22,250 nt of DNA from Branchiostoma floridae. Lineage: Eukaryota; Chordata; Leptocardii; Amphioxiformes; Branchiostomatidae. The DNA is taken from contig NC_049996.1 of the NCBI RefSeq assembly GCF_000003815.2, forward strand, positions 17,348,508-17,370,757. The letters run 5' to 3'. Below the pieces are notes generated by a model. It ran no database searches. It saw only the letters and a list, made by a program, of their open reading frames with translations, and was not told the DNA's origin. The translations under genes and the position numbers were made by a program. This document shows, piece after piece, positions 1-21,402 of this stretch (positions within the stretch are counted from its first letter, which is position 1; the number at the start of each line of letters is the position of its first letter).

Positions 1-1572
1 AGATCTTTGTGTATCTGACTAAGGGGTCGTCCAAGGTGTATTTTTAACCTTCATCTTGTATTTGTGTTTTTAATCGTGTCCTTTTTCAAAATGTTTGTGA
101 GTGAAATAAAGATAGACTGAGGGGAAAGTCTATACCTTTCAGTTTCAGGAAGTGGATATAGTTAGAGTCAACTTTTCCTCCCTACTGTCTGTTTTCAACT
201 TGCTATAGTTTTAGATTTTCACTATAAAAAGGTCTGAGAACATTAAGGACAGTGGTTGGTACGCCTATAAATCCTAACTTAATTCCCTTCTCATACTGTT
301 AGAAAGAAAGAGAAAGAAAGAAAGAAAGGAAGGAAGAAAGAGAAAGTCCAGCTAAGTGGTGTGTCCTCTGCGGCTGACCTTCGTGCGACCTCTCCCTGTT
401 TACCTCTGACCACATGTCCAACCCTCCTGGCGTTCCTCCACCAACCTCGGAATTTCCGGATTTCCGGAACCGCTAATCGCGGTTTGTGTGTTTGTTTTAG
501 CGGTGATTACAGCCAGGGGCTCGTTAGCCGAGTGGCCTTAATGAAGTTTTGCTGTGTATGAAGTCTTCAAGGCTGATCGTAGGTATCACCAGGTGGTCTG
601 GATTTGTAGGCCACTTTGTTATGGCCATTCCAATTTATTTACCTGGTTCTCATACTTTTTATTGTAAAGATTTACAGGACAAGATAAAATTTAGGGCTTA
701 GAGGAAAACAACATTTCCTTTAGACTCTTGATGTGTTTTTATACTGATTTTCTGAGATTAATTTGTTGATATTCTGTTGGAACATAAATAGTTTTATGTT
801 TTTTCTAAAGACATTTGGGGTAGGAGAACTACACTGTAGGTTATTCCCAGGGTGTTTATGAAAATTTCAAAAGAAAAAAAAAATGATTGAAACCAATTTA
901 GATAGCCCTTGTGGACTTTTGAAATGATTCGAAATTAATGTCTTGCTTCATTAAAATTTATAAATAGATGCTTAGTTGATCCAACCAACTCAATTATCTT
1001 GGCTACAATCATTAAAAGAAAGAAGTCAAACCCTTCTGGTCAAAAATTTATTCCTAACTAAAAGTCTTGAAGAATATTTCCCAAGAACCCTACAGTTCTG
1101 CTAGCCCGGCCGTCCACTTCTCCAGAATCAGAAATGGAATCAGGCCTTGATGGTGGCCTGGAACCAAGAATGTTTACCTTAAGGATTACCTCCCGAAGAT
1201 TTACACAACTAAAGACACAAAACTTTCCCTCCGGTTGTTGGTACAGGCTCCTACGTAAGAACCGTTGCCATGGCAGCGGCTCATTAAATTCTTTTCTACT
1301 TTCCCCGGTCCCCACCAATGGTGGTACAGAGGAGGGATGCTCAGTAGCATGGCTGATAGCAGGCTTTGTTAGAGGGGCAGGGTATTGTGTGGAGGGTCGC
1401 TGCTACAAAGGGCCTCAGAAGGCTGAAATTCTGACAGTTCAAAGGTTGGGAGAGCGAACCTTTACCCCCGTGGGACTTGCAGAGGTTGGAGTTGTTTTCG
1501 GGGTTTGTTTTCGGTGGATATGGAGTTAGAAAGTAAGTCTGTGTGATTTTTTTCATTGTATTCAGCATAACA
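1..1572. other. Non-coding stretch, no gene recognised
   Basis: AT-rich except for GC-richer patches at ~350-500 and ~1085-1470. The open frames there (up to 131 codons at 1134-1529) resemble no family I know and have no convincing splice or start context. Apart from the AAAG tract I see nothing definite. An unannotated 5' exon or promoter cannot be excluded. Confidence 0.5.
301..346 (+). repeat. (AAAG)n microsatellite
   Basis: Imperfect AAAG/AAGG purine tract with gaaagaaag units and ggaaggaag interruptions. Confidence 0.9.
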
Positions 1573-2720
1573 GTTGTGAAAATGTTGATAGTTAAGGGTA
1601 GGTGTAAGTTTTACACCAGCTTGTAGTGGCAGATGTTGTAAGTTTAATTCAGAAGTAGGTTTGACAATTTTGTAAGGGTAAGACTTTCTCATTTGATTAT
1701 TGTTGTCAGAGCATGGAAATAGGAAACATGCAATCTGAGTAGAAAACATGCAATCTGGGTAATCGGTATTACTAGTAACTGAATGATAACCTAGATGTTG
1801 TGAAAAGTGTTCATTGTTAAGGCTAAAGGTCTAACTTAAAGGTTTTTTACAAGCCAGTAGCGGCAGATGTTGTAGGTTCATTCAGAAGTACAAGTAGGTT
1901 TGGTTCTGTTCTATGGGTCTGTCTTACGTTTGTTGTTGAGCTTGAACCTTAATCTATTCATGGAAGTACAAAACATTGAAGTCTGGATAACCTGTATAAC
2001 TAATAACAGTCCAGATGTTGTGAAAGTGTTCATAGTTTAGAGAAGGGGTAAGTGTTATACAAGCAGGTAGTGGCAGATGTTACGGGTTCATTCAGAAGAA
2101 CTGGTAGGTTTGGTAATGTTCGAATTCTATGGTTCTTTCTTATTTGATTATTGTTGAGCTTGGAAGTTCAAAATATGCAGGTCTGGATAATCTGTATAGC
2201 TGATGACAGTCCTTAATGTTGTGAAAGTGTTCTTAGTTTAGAGAAGGGGTAAGTGTTATACATAGTGGTAGTGGCAGATGTTACGGGTTCATTCAGAAGA
2301 ACTGGTAAGTTTGGTAATGTTCGAATTCTATGGTTCTTTCTTATTTGATTGTTGTTGAGCTTGGAAGTTCAAAATATGCAGGTCTGGATAACCTGTATAA
2401 CTAATTACAGTCCAGATGTTGTGAAAGTGTTCATAGTTTAGAGAAGGGGTAAGTGTTATACAAGAACTGGTAGTGGCAGATGTTGTGGGTTCATTCAGAA
2501 GAACAGGTAACTTTGGTAATGTTCGAATTCTATGGTTCTTTCTTATTTGATTGTTGTTGAGCTTGGAAGTTCAAAATATGCAGGTCTGGATAATCTGTGT
2601 AACTGATGACAGTCCAGATGTTGTGGAAGTGTTCATACAACTGTAGTTTAGGGAAGGAATAAGTGTTATACATACGGGTAGTGGCAGATGTTGATGGTCA
2701 TTCAGAGGGAGCTTTCATGA
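1573..2720 (+). repeat. ~200-bp tandem repeat, about six copies
   Basis: The anchor gttgtgaaagtgttc recurs at 1573 (diverged), 1797, 2017, 2218, 2418 and 2620. Each is followed by gtaagtgttata, gtggcagatgtt, ggttcattcagaag, gttcgaattctatgg and ggtctggata. The central copies are nearly identical with period ~200-202; the outermost copies are the most diverged. No coding potential is seen. Confidence 0.9.
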
Positions 2721-3625
2721 CGTTCTATGGGTCTTTTGATACCTTTGTTAAGCTTGGAAGCACAAAACATGATAAGCTGGGTGACACTGATTCTTGTATT
2801 ATATCAATGTTGCAAATTTGTGAAAATTTGAAAGTTTGGAGGAAGTTTTGTGATGTAATTGTGTTTTAGCTTGTTGTTGTAATTAATAATAAAGTGCTTT
2901 GTTAACAAACAATAGGTTGAATGGGTCTTTCAAAACACTCAGATAGCTTTGAATGGAATTCAGTGTAGAGTACAGATCTAAAGTTGTAGACCGTTCATGT
3001 TCCGAGACATGGAAGTCACTGCATATGTCACCAGTTTCACTTTTTACATACATACATCTTCAGCTAAGGGTTAGAATGTTATCTTGAAGTTCATAAATGT
3101 ATATTGAAGTGGATAGAGTGCATAGTTAGAGTAGCAGGGCCAATGACAGTCAATAATACATGTATTTACCATTGTTGTCATTCAGGTTGGAGTATGTAAC
3201 GTTAAATAATAGGTACAAAATCAAAATCAGCCAAATATGCAATTTTTTTTTCATCTGGAAAGACATTCTTTTCTTTATAAATTAAAAATTAAAAATTAAA
3301 AATAAATATTTTGCAAATAAACTTGTTATATATCAGAAAAAAATGTGTGCAGTGAGTCCATAAGCTTTGATATCAATAAAATTATCAAATGGGAGGGGCC
3401 CAATATAAATGTACCGGGCTACAGGGGTATGTATGTATCAATGATTACTCTGTTGGCATACTCATTAATCAATTTGTTGACACAAGAGTATATCAGGTTA
3501 TACTTCAATAAGTAATGAACTTTGAAAGAAGCAGGCATACCAGTGTAGGAGAAATATATGGAACTTGATTTTACAAGAACAATTGACTACATCAATCGCT
3601 ATGTTCATATAGAACATTCCTAGTG
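2721..3625. other. AT-rich intergenic or intronic stretch
   Basis: No gene seen. A polyadenylation-like aataataaag occurs at 2884-2893 just after the tandem repeat, and a short attaaaaatt repeat occurs at ~3283-3304. Confidence 0.5.
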
Positions 3626-3628
3626 TAA

Positions 3629-3989
3629 GGCCACACCAATTTAATTTCTTTCTTCACGGATTCGCTCGCTCCTATTTTTTGGAAAAAAATAAAAAAATAA
3701 AAATTACCACTCAGCAAATTTTCACCATTAATGAAATCATTCACCAACTTTCTGGTGTAGCAAATTGGCCTTTATATTATAAGCTCCTTAAAGTGTGGGT
3801 ACAGGTGCTGTTACTGTACAATAATAGTATTTTTGTACTTTTTTCAAGCTGAAAACTTTTTTTCTTTATGTTTTGGATTAGCCGTTACCTTTACCCCAAC
3901 CATTTTACAATTTTTATTTTTATTTCGCCCTCTCGCTCCATATTTTTTATGAAAAAATTCGTGAACCAAGAAATTAAATTGGTGTGGCC
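3629..3989. mobile_element. TIR element, 361 bp, TAA target duplication (PIF/Harbinger-like MITE)
   Basis: The ends ggccacaccaatttaatttc and gaaattaaattggtgtggcc are perfect inverted repeats for 22 bases and then imperfect to ~35. TAA flanks both sides (3626-3628 and 3990-3992), the duplication expected for PIF/Harbinger elements. The interior is A/T-rich and non-coding. Two similar tcgctcgctcc / tctcgctcca blocks lie in direct orientation near either end. Confidence 0.8.
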
Positions 3990-4447
3990 TAAAGTATCTA
4001 GGCTAATAAGAAGGTAACAGCCTATCATGTGTCATGTAGTTTTAGCAATAGGCTAATTCATGGTATCAAATTTAAAGGTTCGTTAACTTTTGCAGCATTG
4101 AAGGATTTATGATTGTATTTCAAGAAAGGCAACTTTGAATTTTTTTTAAGTGCTCAGAACAAAATAATAAACTAATAATCCTATAACTGCTGCTCATTTT
4201 ATATCCTCCCATAACTGCAGTATCAGCAAGCAAAATTCCAGAATTTTGGGGGTTACAGTATTGCTTCTATCTGCCTTATTGTTTGTAACAATTTTCCCAC
4301 CTTTTACCACAGTGCTTCTGGATGTACACATATCAATGAGCTTTCATTTTCAAAACACATGGAACAATAGAAGTCATCCCTAACATTCCTACCTTCAGAA
4401 TTGAAATGTCATTGAAGAGGTTCATCAATCAGTCACTTATGGATCCA

Positions 4448-4528
4448 GTTACTATTAATTTTCTTCCAACAGTGACTGTTTTAAAGGTAAAAAAAAACAG
4501 TCACCGTTGGAAGAAAATTGATAGTAAC
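4448..4528. repeat. Near-perfect 35-bp stem hairpin
   Basis: 4448-4482 is complementary to 4494-4528 with one A-C mismatch and one wobble, leaving an 11-base loop (aaaggtaaaaa). It may be the remains of a tiny foldback element, with gttac/gtaac at the ends. It could also fold as a precursor RNA if transcribed. There is no evidence of transcription. Confidence 0.85.
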
Positions 4529-4814
4529 AAAATTGAAATAGATTTTCCCAGAACCATGTAGTTGAGTTGATCAAGCCCAACTGATCTCACATTGATATTC
4601 AAATTCCCCGCCCTTCCCCATCTTACTGCCCTCAGTATGGATACCTGTTGACACCCAGTCATCCTTACAATGGGCTAACCCTGGAACAAAGGGCAGGTAC
4701 ATACCTGTGTACAGAACACTCACATGAGCACAGGTGTGGCACACAGGTGAGAGCACGCCCGCGCACCTTGAACCACTCACTAGTAACATGACCTCCTCAG
4801 GTGGCAGCATGGAG

Positions 4815-5185
4815 CCGGGATATATCTTTGGTAGGTACATGTAACATTAACTGTCTTGGAGCTCTGTTTTGTAAACTGGAGTATATCTTTGGTAGGTACA
4901 GGTAACTGTCTTGGAGTTTTATTTTGTAATCTGGGTTTTAGGTGCAACAGGTTGATATAGGTGGCATATAGGTGGCTAGCTGATGTTCAAATGTGTATGA
5001 TTTTTGTGAGGACTATATATAGGGGTACCTGTATACATATACATATATGCATAGTGATTATATAAGGGTAGAGAGTAGGGTTTTTCTTGTTGAACCGGGA
5101 TATATCTTTGGTACATGTAACTGTTTTGTAGCTCTGTTTTGTAGACTGGGTTTTAGGCACAACAGGTAGCATATAGGTGGTTGGC
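4815..5185 (+). repeat. Three degenerate ~65-90-bp repeats
   Basis: tatatctttggta recurs at 4821, 4882 and 5101. Each copy is followed by gtaactgt-type sequence, agctctgttttgta and, in two copies, ctgggttttaggyrcaacagg plus gcatataggtgg. The copies are separated by unrelated AT-rich sequence at 4986-5095. Confidence 0.75.
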
Positions 5186-6920
5186 CATAGAGTTACAGTA
5201 TATGCATATATTTATATATAATATAATATAATGTATGTCAGGGTAGTATGTTGAAAGAGACTTTGATCATTATGCTAGGAATGTGTTGGGTATTTTGCCG
5301 GTTGGGAATCCTTTGTTTCAAGTCAAGTCATTGATCTAAAGTGACATTGATTGAAGTTTAAAGATGCTGCATTGTAAGGGAATATTTCAATATTTTAAAA
5401 CTCCAATTTTAGTCTCTACGCTGTAGCCTCTACCCTGTCGTATTATATACTAGTAATCCGCATATATAAGATCATAGAATATTGGTATCAATCTTGTTTT
5501 ATATGTTGTGAATACAAAATAGCAGCACACATGTGCCATTTAGCTCTGAGGCGAGTTTTAGGTACAATGTGTCAGGTGGGATCTATTGTGATAAGAGTTT
5601 GCCTGTGGTTTTCATAGGAATGTCATTCTATAGTTTGAATCGAGCTGCAAATATAGTGCACATTTCAGGCTTGTAGCAATGTTGTTTTGTTTCTTGCATT
5701 TGAAATACCAGATTTACAATGTACCTCTTTAGAAACCAGGTCTTAGTTTGGTGTAGGGTTTCTCCTGAACTCTCTCTGAACTGAATAATGATACATCTAG
5801 TCTGGAACTGGACTGTTCCATGCTGTTGTAACGTTCTGTTTTTGTTTCATTTCTCCATTTTTTGTACATTTGTTCCCCCTCATCCCAACAAAACACACCC
5901 AAAGCAAATTGTACAAAGAATTGTTGTGTTTTACAGGGAAAGAAGTGGTTTTTACGGAAGCGTGTGGGTGCAGTTTAGATAAATATCCTACTTGTTATGT
6001 TTCTAGTGGTACTGAATTTAAGGCAGGATATGGGGTAACTCTTTTCTGGAACTGGTGAAAGAAGAACAGTGATCAAGGAGGTTGAAAGAGGGCCTATTAA
6101 GTCTATTTCAACGTCCTTGCTTGCGGTGATCAAAGTGTTTTGTGATAGACTTTTAATTGGTGCAACCATTATGTGTTGGGGCTTTCCTTTGAAACATTCA
6201 TAACAGTTAAGTACTGTAACAATTCCCTAAATTTTTGTGTCATATACAATGTTATTTTTGGCATATACAATGCAATTCTTTTTCACATTGAGTGTAACAT
6301 AATAAGCAGAAAATAATGGTGCATTGTCAAGTTGCCTTCTCTATTTTCTGTCTGTGACTGGAGTTCAAAGTATGATAGTCATGACGTTGGTTCACTTATC
6401 CTACTTGTGTTTACCTGTCCTACCTGTAACAATAGGTGTACAGGTGTGCAATGTACCTGTGTGTACCTGGTGTGTCTATTGTAACAATGATTTTTAGTGG
6501 GAAATGCACAGTCCAACAAAACTTGAGTTTGGACAGCCTAATTGGTTTTTGGTACCATTGTGTTTAGATATGTCCAGTTGAGTGCAGCCTTTGTATTGTT
6601 ATTGTTTCACCTTCAATACCTGTTCATTTCTGTTGTTATTCCAACAGACAGGTGAACAATACAAAACCTTTACAGGTACTTGTGAATGGGATGTTCATTA
6701 ACTGGAAAGGTCTTGACTCTTAAAGAATCTTGTCGTGACTGTAAGATTTTATAAGTTCTAAATCATCAAACTGTAGTGTGTAAAAAGTGTGTTTTCAAAC
6801 CAAACTATAATCTAATCATAGCCACAGTTCATATTCCATTTTTGCAGTTAAATTTTTAGACTCTTCCATTCCCCAGTTCAACTGAGAAGTTTCATTTTTG
6901 TGTTTCACATGTATACAGTT
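5186..6920. other. Non-coding stretch rich in ACCTGT/CAGGT words
   Basis: No exon recognised; open frames of 60-64 codons near 5788-6169 overlap each other on both strands and look random. ACCTGT or its complement is frequent at 6410-6475 and 6618-6680. Confidence 0.5.
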
Positions 6921-7038
6921 AAGCTGATGTGTTACGCCAAAGGGCGGTTATACCGGCTATATAGATACAGATACAGAAGCTGGTGTGTTACGCCGAAAGG
7001 CAGTTATACCGGCTATATAGATACAGATACAGATACAG
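6921..7038 (+). repeat. 56-bp direct duplication ending in GATACA microsatellite
   Basis: aagctgatgtgttacgcc (6921) and aagctggtgtgttacgcc (6977) begin two copies. Both contain gttataccggctatatag and then gatacagatacag. The module (ggcgtaacac / ccggtataacc on the other strand) resembles a dispersed invertebrate repeat; the family is not named. Confidence 0.75.
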
Positions 7039-7203
7039 TTCTACAGCATAAATTAAGTTATAAATCTGAAACTGTGATTTTTCAACTTTGGACTTTCATA
7101 GACTTTATACATTCAGTCTATATTCCCAGTTAATATAACACAGTTTACTACAGTACCTGTAAGAATAATGTTCCTACATTATAAGGGTATAGCCCACACT
7201 GTG

Positions 7204-7511
7204 CAGGGTTGAACAAGTTTTCTAAAATCCACTTGTCCTATCGGGCAAGCACATAAAAAATGTACTTGCCCGAACCAATTTTTCTCTTGCCCAAAATTCA
7301 AATGTCACTGTTACTAGTATATGCGTGGAATTCTCTGTAGACAATTGCTTGATGTCATGACTGTAAAAAGTAACAAGTATACCAAAATTGCACTAAAATC
7401 AATGGAAAAATCTTACTTGCCCGATCGGACAAGTGGGGTAGGACATGCACTTGCCCGAACAGCACTTTCACTTGCCCTGGACAATAGGGCTAGTGGACTT
7501 GTTTATCCCTG
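7204..7511. mobile_element. Inverted-repeat element with CAGGG ends, 308 bp
   Basis: The left end cagggttgaacaag pairs with the right end cttgtttatccctg, and the internal blocks cttgtcctatcgggcaag and acttgcccgatcggacaag are mutually complementary. The flanks share ctgtg but not a clean 8-bp duplication. CAGGG termini suggest an old hAT-like non-autonomous element; superfamily uncertain. The 70-codon frame inside is incidental. Confidence 0.55.
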
Positions 7512-7643
7512 CTGTGCATTGAACAGAAACTAACCCACCATACATAATTAACGACATGTACATGCACACCTTTGTGTGTTTCACACTCCACCCCCCTGCA
7601 GTACAGATCACCATGGCGATGATTACATGACAGTGAGTGGTTC

Positions 7644-8605
7644 TCAGTCTGTGGTTTTATGTGCTTTTCTCTGCCCTTTGTGCTCTGTAGGTCAATACTA
7701 GTACCCTAATCTCCAAGCAGATCCTACAATGGCATAAGATAGTACCAAACTGGCCAAGGAGTGTAGTCAGTCAAGAGGTGCCCATTTGCCCGGTAGCAAA
7801 ACACACTCCTAAGCCGGCTTCACTCCTCTGCCAGCTTTTGATACTATCTTATGCTACCGTAGGATCTGCTTGGAGATTACTAGTACCCAGGATAACAGTA
7901 TCATGGGCAGAAATACTGTATTGTGTATTCAATGTGATGTAATACTTGGTTATTAAGACCCCCTTGGTTACGTCTTTCGTTCACTGTAACAGTTGTGTTC
8001 ATGTGAACTGTTCTATCAAGCTGCTTTTTTAACAGCTCTGAGCTTCATTGGTTTAACTGGTGACATTGAGTCTATGATATATAAATAGAAGAACACATAT
8101 TTTGTAACAGGAGAAAATTTTAGTGTCCTGGAACAAAACAAAACAAAACAAGAAATTGTTGCGATTCCTGAATCCAGTTTGTGGTTTTATGTGCTTTTCT
8201 CTGCCCTTTGTGCACTGTAGGTCATGACTACCCCAGGATCACTATATTATGTGCAGACTTTGTATTGTGTATTCAATAGTAAAGCAAATTCATGCCCTAT
8301 CGGACAAAGTACAGGCAAAAGGTAGTAATACAGTAAACATGGTTTCTAAGACAAATCTAAAACATGGATTAAAAAAACTATTCTATTACATTTGTTCGGC
8401 TTCTTCTCGTCTCGTAGTAATGTTAAATATGAAGCTTGAGATGTGTTTGTATAATGTGATTGTATGGTTAAGACACCCTTGGTTATTTCTTCGATCTTGA
8501 TGACTTTTGTGTTCGTGAGAACTGATTTATCAAGCTGCTTTTTTTCATAGAACTTCAATTTGGTTTAACCGATGACGTTTAGTCAACTGTATATAAAAAA
8601 TTAAT
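7644..8605 (+). repeat. Tandem segmental duplication, copies offset ~530 bp
   Basis: Copy A (~7644-8095) and copy B (~8174-8605) share gtggttttatgtgctttt, gtattgtgtattcaat, tatcaagctgcttttt and tggtttaac in the same order. A carries the 173-bp MITE. B carries ~170 extra bases (8277-8450) that A lacks, by insertion in B or deletion in A. Divergence is substantial, so the event is old. A short CAAAA run (8144-8163) lies between them. Confidence 0.85.
7707..7879. mobile_element. Foldback MITE, 173 bp, 9-bp target duplication
   Basis: The left end taatctccaagcagatccta is the inverted complement of the right end taggatctgcttggagatta, and complementarity extends ~38 bases (cataagatagta / tactatcttatg) with few mismatches. 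Direct repeats ctagtaccc flank it (7698-7706 and 7880-7888). A 9-bp duplication suggests a Mutator-like source. The paralogous copy near 8221-8240 (gtcatgactaccccagg) lacks the insert and acts as an empty site. Confidence 0.85.
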
Positions 8606-10363
8606 GATATTTCATAGGATGAGAAATAATGATGAGAATGTCAATTGCAAATTCTTAAACCAGTATTTGCATTTTAACAGCCGTGCATGCTATTTATAAA
8701 GAACTTAATCAGCCTTTTCTTTACACACTTTAGTTTTATACAGTTGGTCTGACAGCTAATGTAGCAGGTAATACATTAATCGTTCTTTGAAAAATTCAGC
8801 AACACCCTTCCAGTTAGTGTAATGCTATATTTGAGACAATGCTATACTTTCCTGAAGCAGCATACTGTTATTGACCTTAAAATGTTCTAAAGTAAATAGC
8901 TTTAACATTAACTAGATGGTCCATACTGTTAGATTAAATTAGATTAGATTACTTAGTGTTTGATTTTAGCAATAGGGCATAGTTCAACTTCTATGTATAT
9001 ACAGATTGCCATACCCTGTACCTCTTACAACTGTAGCACAATTGAGTTCTTCTATTCAGTAATACAATGTGTTAAAAAAAGAGCAACTCCCAAAGTATTT
9101 TAAACATGCTTAGTACATTTCTTGAGTGTTTGCTACCATCACAATCTTTCACACCAGGTAAGTTCTGGGTGAGATACAGTTTCTTTAAGAATGTTTGCGT
9201 ATGTCTTAAGGTACAGGAGGTGACTATTTAAGCCTCCTTAGCTGGTGTTTAGAAAGCCGCACCTTTCCTTGTTGTTCTAAGAGGCTGCACCATAACAAAG
9301 GGCCCAGCCAACCTGAACTAACACAGTTGGGGACTCCAGTAGTTGGCAACAATGAAAGGAAAATGTTGCAAAGAAATGTATACATGTACATTGTAGCAAC
9401 ATAACAGGGACATTCTTAATATGGCTTATCCTAAGTCTTTAGCAAACTGGAATTTTTTATATTCAAGCTTAGTTTACTGGAATGGAGGCCACATTTATTC
9501 ATTAATCCAAGTAAAATGCAAAGCAGATGGCTGGGAGGAAGCCTGGAATCTGACTATTTTCACTCCCTAAAATTGTGTGTACCAAAATACATTTATTGGA
9601 GAATAAGCAAATGAAAAAAAAAAAGATATGGCCATGTAACAAAGTCTCCCTGGTGATATTATTACATTCCTTCAGTTTAACTGCAATTTCATTGATACAT
9701 ACATTTATGTGAACATTTTGGTTGATGAAATATTGAAGAATGATTTTTATTCAACAGGCACTCTGGGTTATAAAACCTACCAGTCTATTTACTGTGCTAT
9801 CATGCAGAGTTTTCCTGTTGTTACAACTGGCAGCATGTACGTGTGTATGTTGAAAACACTTGTTAATAAGTTATCATTTGTTTGTCTGTAACATTATCAA
9901 CCTCTTGAATTTGTTTGAGGACTTGTTACGTAACATTTACTCATAAAGGAAGGTGTCAACTTATTATTACTGAGTGATGATTGATTTACTTGTTATTAAA
10001 GACTCATTTTTTAAATATCATTTTGGCTTTATTCAAGGTTCATACATGTACATGTATTTAGCAAATACAAAGCAACACAGAAAATGATGAACAAAGTACT
10101 GCTTACTGTATAATGTAAATGGGAAAATATGCTTTATGTTGAGCTCAATGAAAACTTAAGACTAGATATATCTGTCTCCCGCCCGTCTATCCTCGTGTTT
10201 TGACATTCAATTGCAAAATTAAACCACTGCGAACACTCCATTTTTCCTTATCATTTTAGCAATTAGATTCCTGTGAACACTTCCCATTTTATAGTTAATA
10301 CTGGTTGCTTATTATCAACCTAGTCACTATGATTGTAACTAACCAACTTTATGTTTTCTACAG
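8606..10363. other. Non-coding stretch upstream of the exon-border array
   Basis: AT-rich with no exon I can support and no clear repeat except a small ttagatta run near 8936-8952. If the kinase gene extends upstream, this is presumably intron. Confidence 0.5.
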
Positions 10364-11439
10364 ATTCGCTGGACCTGCTGAAGCTAGGCCATGTTTGTGC
10401 GTGCAGAAGTTATTATTAACTTGTTGTTAGTTAATAACTATTGTTAATAACCTATTACTATATTTGTTACAGATTCGCTGGACCTGCTGAAGCTAGGCCA
10501 TGTTTGTGCGTGCAGAAGTTATTATTAACTTGTTGTTAGTTAATAACTATTGTTAATAACCTATTACTATATTTGTTACAGATTCGCTGGACCTGCTGAA
10601 GCTAGGCCATGTTTGTGTGCAGAAGTTATTATTAACTTGTTGTGAGTTAATAACTATTGTTAATAACCTATTACTATATTTGTTACAGATTCGCTGGACC
10701 TGCTGAAGCTAGGCCATGTTTGTGTGCAGAAGTTATTACTAACTTGTTGTTAGTTAATAACTATTGTTAATAACCTATTACTGTATTTGTTACAGATTCG
10801 CTGGACCTGCTGAAGCTAGGCCATGTTTGTGTGCAGAAGTTATTATTAACTTGTTGTTAGTTAATGACTATTGTTAATAACCTATTACTATGTTTGTTAC
10901 AGATTCGCTGGACCTGCTAAAGCTTGGCCATGTTTGTGTCTGCAGAAGTTATTATTAACTTGTTGTTAGTTAATAACTATTGTTAATAACCTATTACTGT
11001 ATTTGTTACAGATTCGCTGGACCTGCTGAAGCTAGGCCATGTATGTGTGCAGAAGTTATTATTAACTTGTTGTTAGTTAATCACTATTGTTAATAACCTA
11101 TTACTATATTTGTTACAGATTCGCTGGACCTGCTGAAGCTAGGCCATATTTGTGTGCAGAAGTTATTATTAACTTGTTGTTAGTTAATCACTATTGTTAA
11201 TAACCTATTACTATATTTGTTACAGATTCGCTGGACCTGCTGAAGCTAGGCCATGTATGTGTGCAGAAGTTATTATTAACTTGTTGTTAGTTAATCACTA
11301 TTGTTAATAACCTATTACTATATTTGTTACAGATTCGCTGGACCTGCTGAAGCTAGGCCATGTATGTGTGCAGAAGTTATTATTAACTTATTATTAGTTA
11401 ATCACTATTGTTAATAACCTATTACTATATTTGTTACAG

Positions 11440-21264
<9,825 letters not shown>

Positions 21265-21302
21265 GTACGTGGCGAAGGTCGCTATGGCAAGAAATATTGC
21301 TT

Positions 21303-21402
21303 NNNNNNNNNNNNNNNNNNNNNNNNNNNNNNNNNNNNNNNNNNNNNNNNNNNNNNNNNNNNNNNNNNNNNNNNNNNNNNNNNNNNNNNNNNNNNNNNNN
21401 NN
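21303..21402. other. Assembly gap, 100 N
   Basis: Exactly 100 undetermined bases, starting 38 bases after the exon 7 donor. The missing calmodulin-binding exon could in principle be lost here. Confidence 0.99.

Noticed and set aside
515-540. tRNA A-box-like tagccgagtgg
   Set aside because: No B box follows at the expected distance and no cloverleaf can be drawn; not called a tRNA or SINE.
361-561. Possible exon in a GC-richer patch
   Set aside because: No family resemblance and no convincing splice sites in a consistent phase.
1134-1529. 131-codon open frame on the + strand (and overlapping minus frames)
   Set aside because: No recognisable domain, no clear splice or promoter context, and frames are open on both strands, so chance is likely.
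4571-4840. 89-codon minus-strand frame with several cysteines
   Set aside because: No known domain or signal. It overlaps low-complexity CAGGT-rich sequence and has no splice context.
10364-11400. Ten upstream exon-like copies as ten real alternative exons
   Set aside because: None has a plausible GT donor at its exon-derived end (gcag|aagtt), and read-through meets stops. They are better explained as junction duplications.
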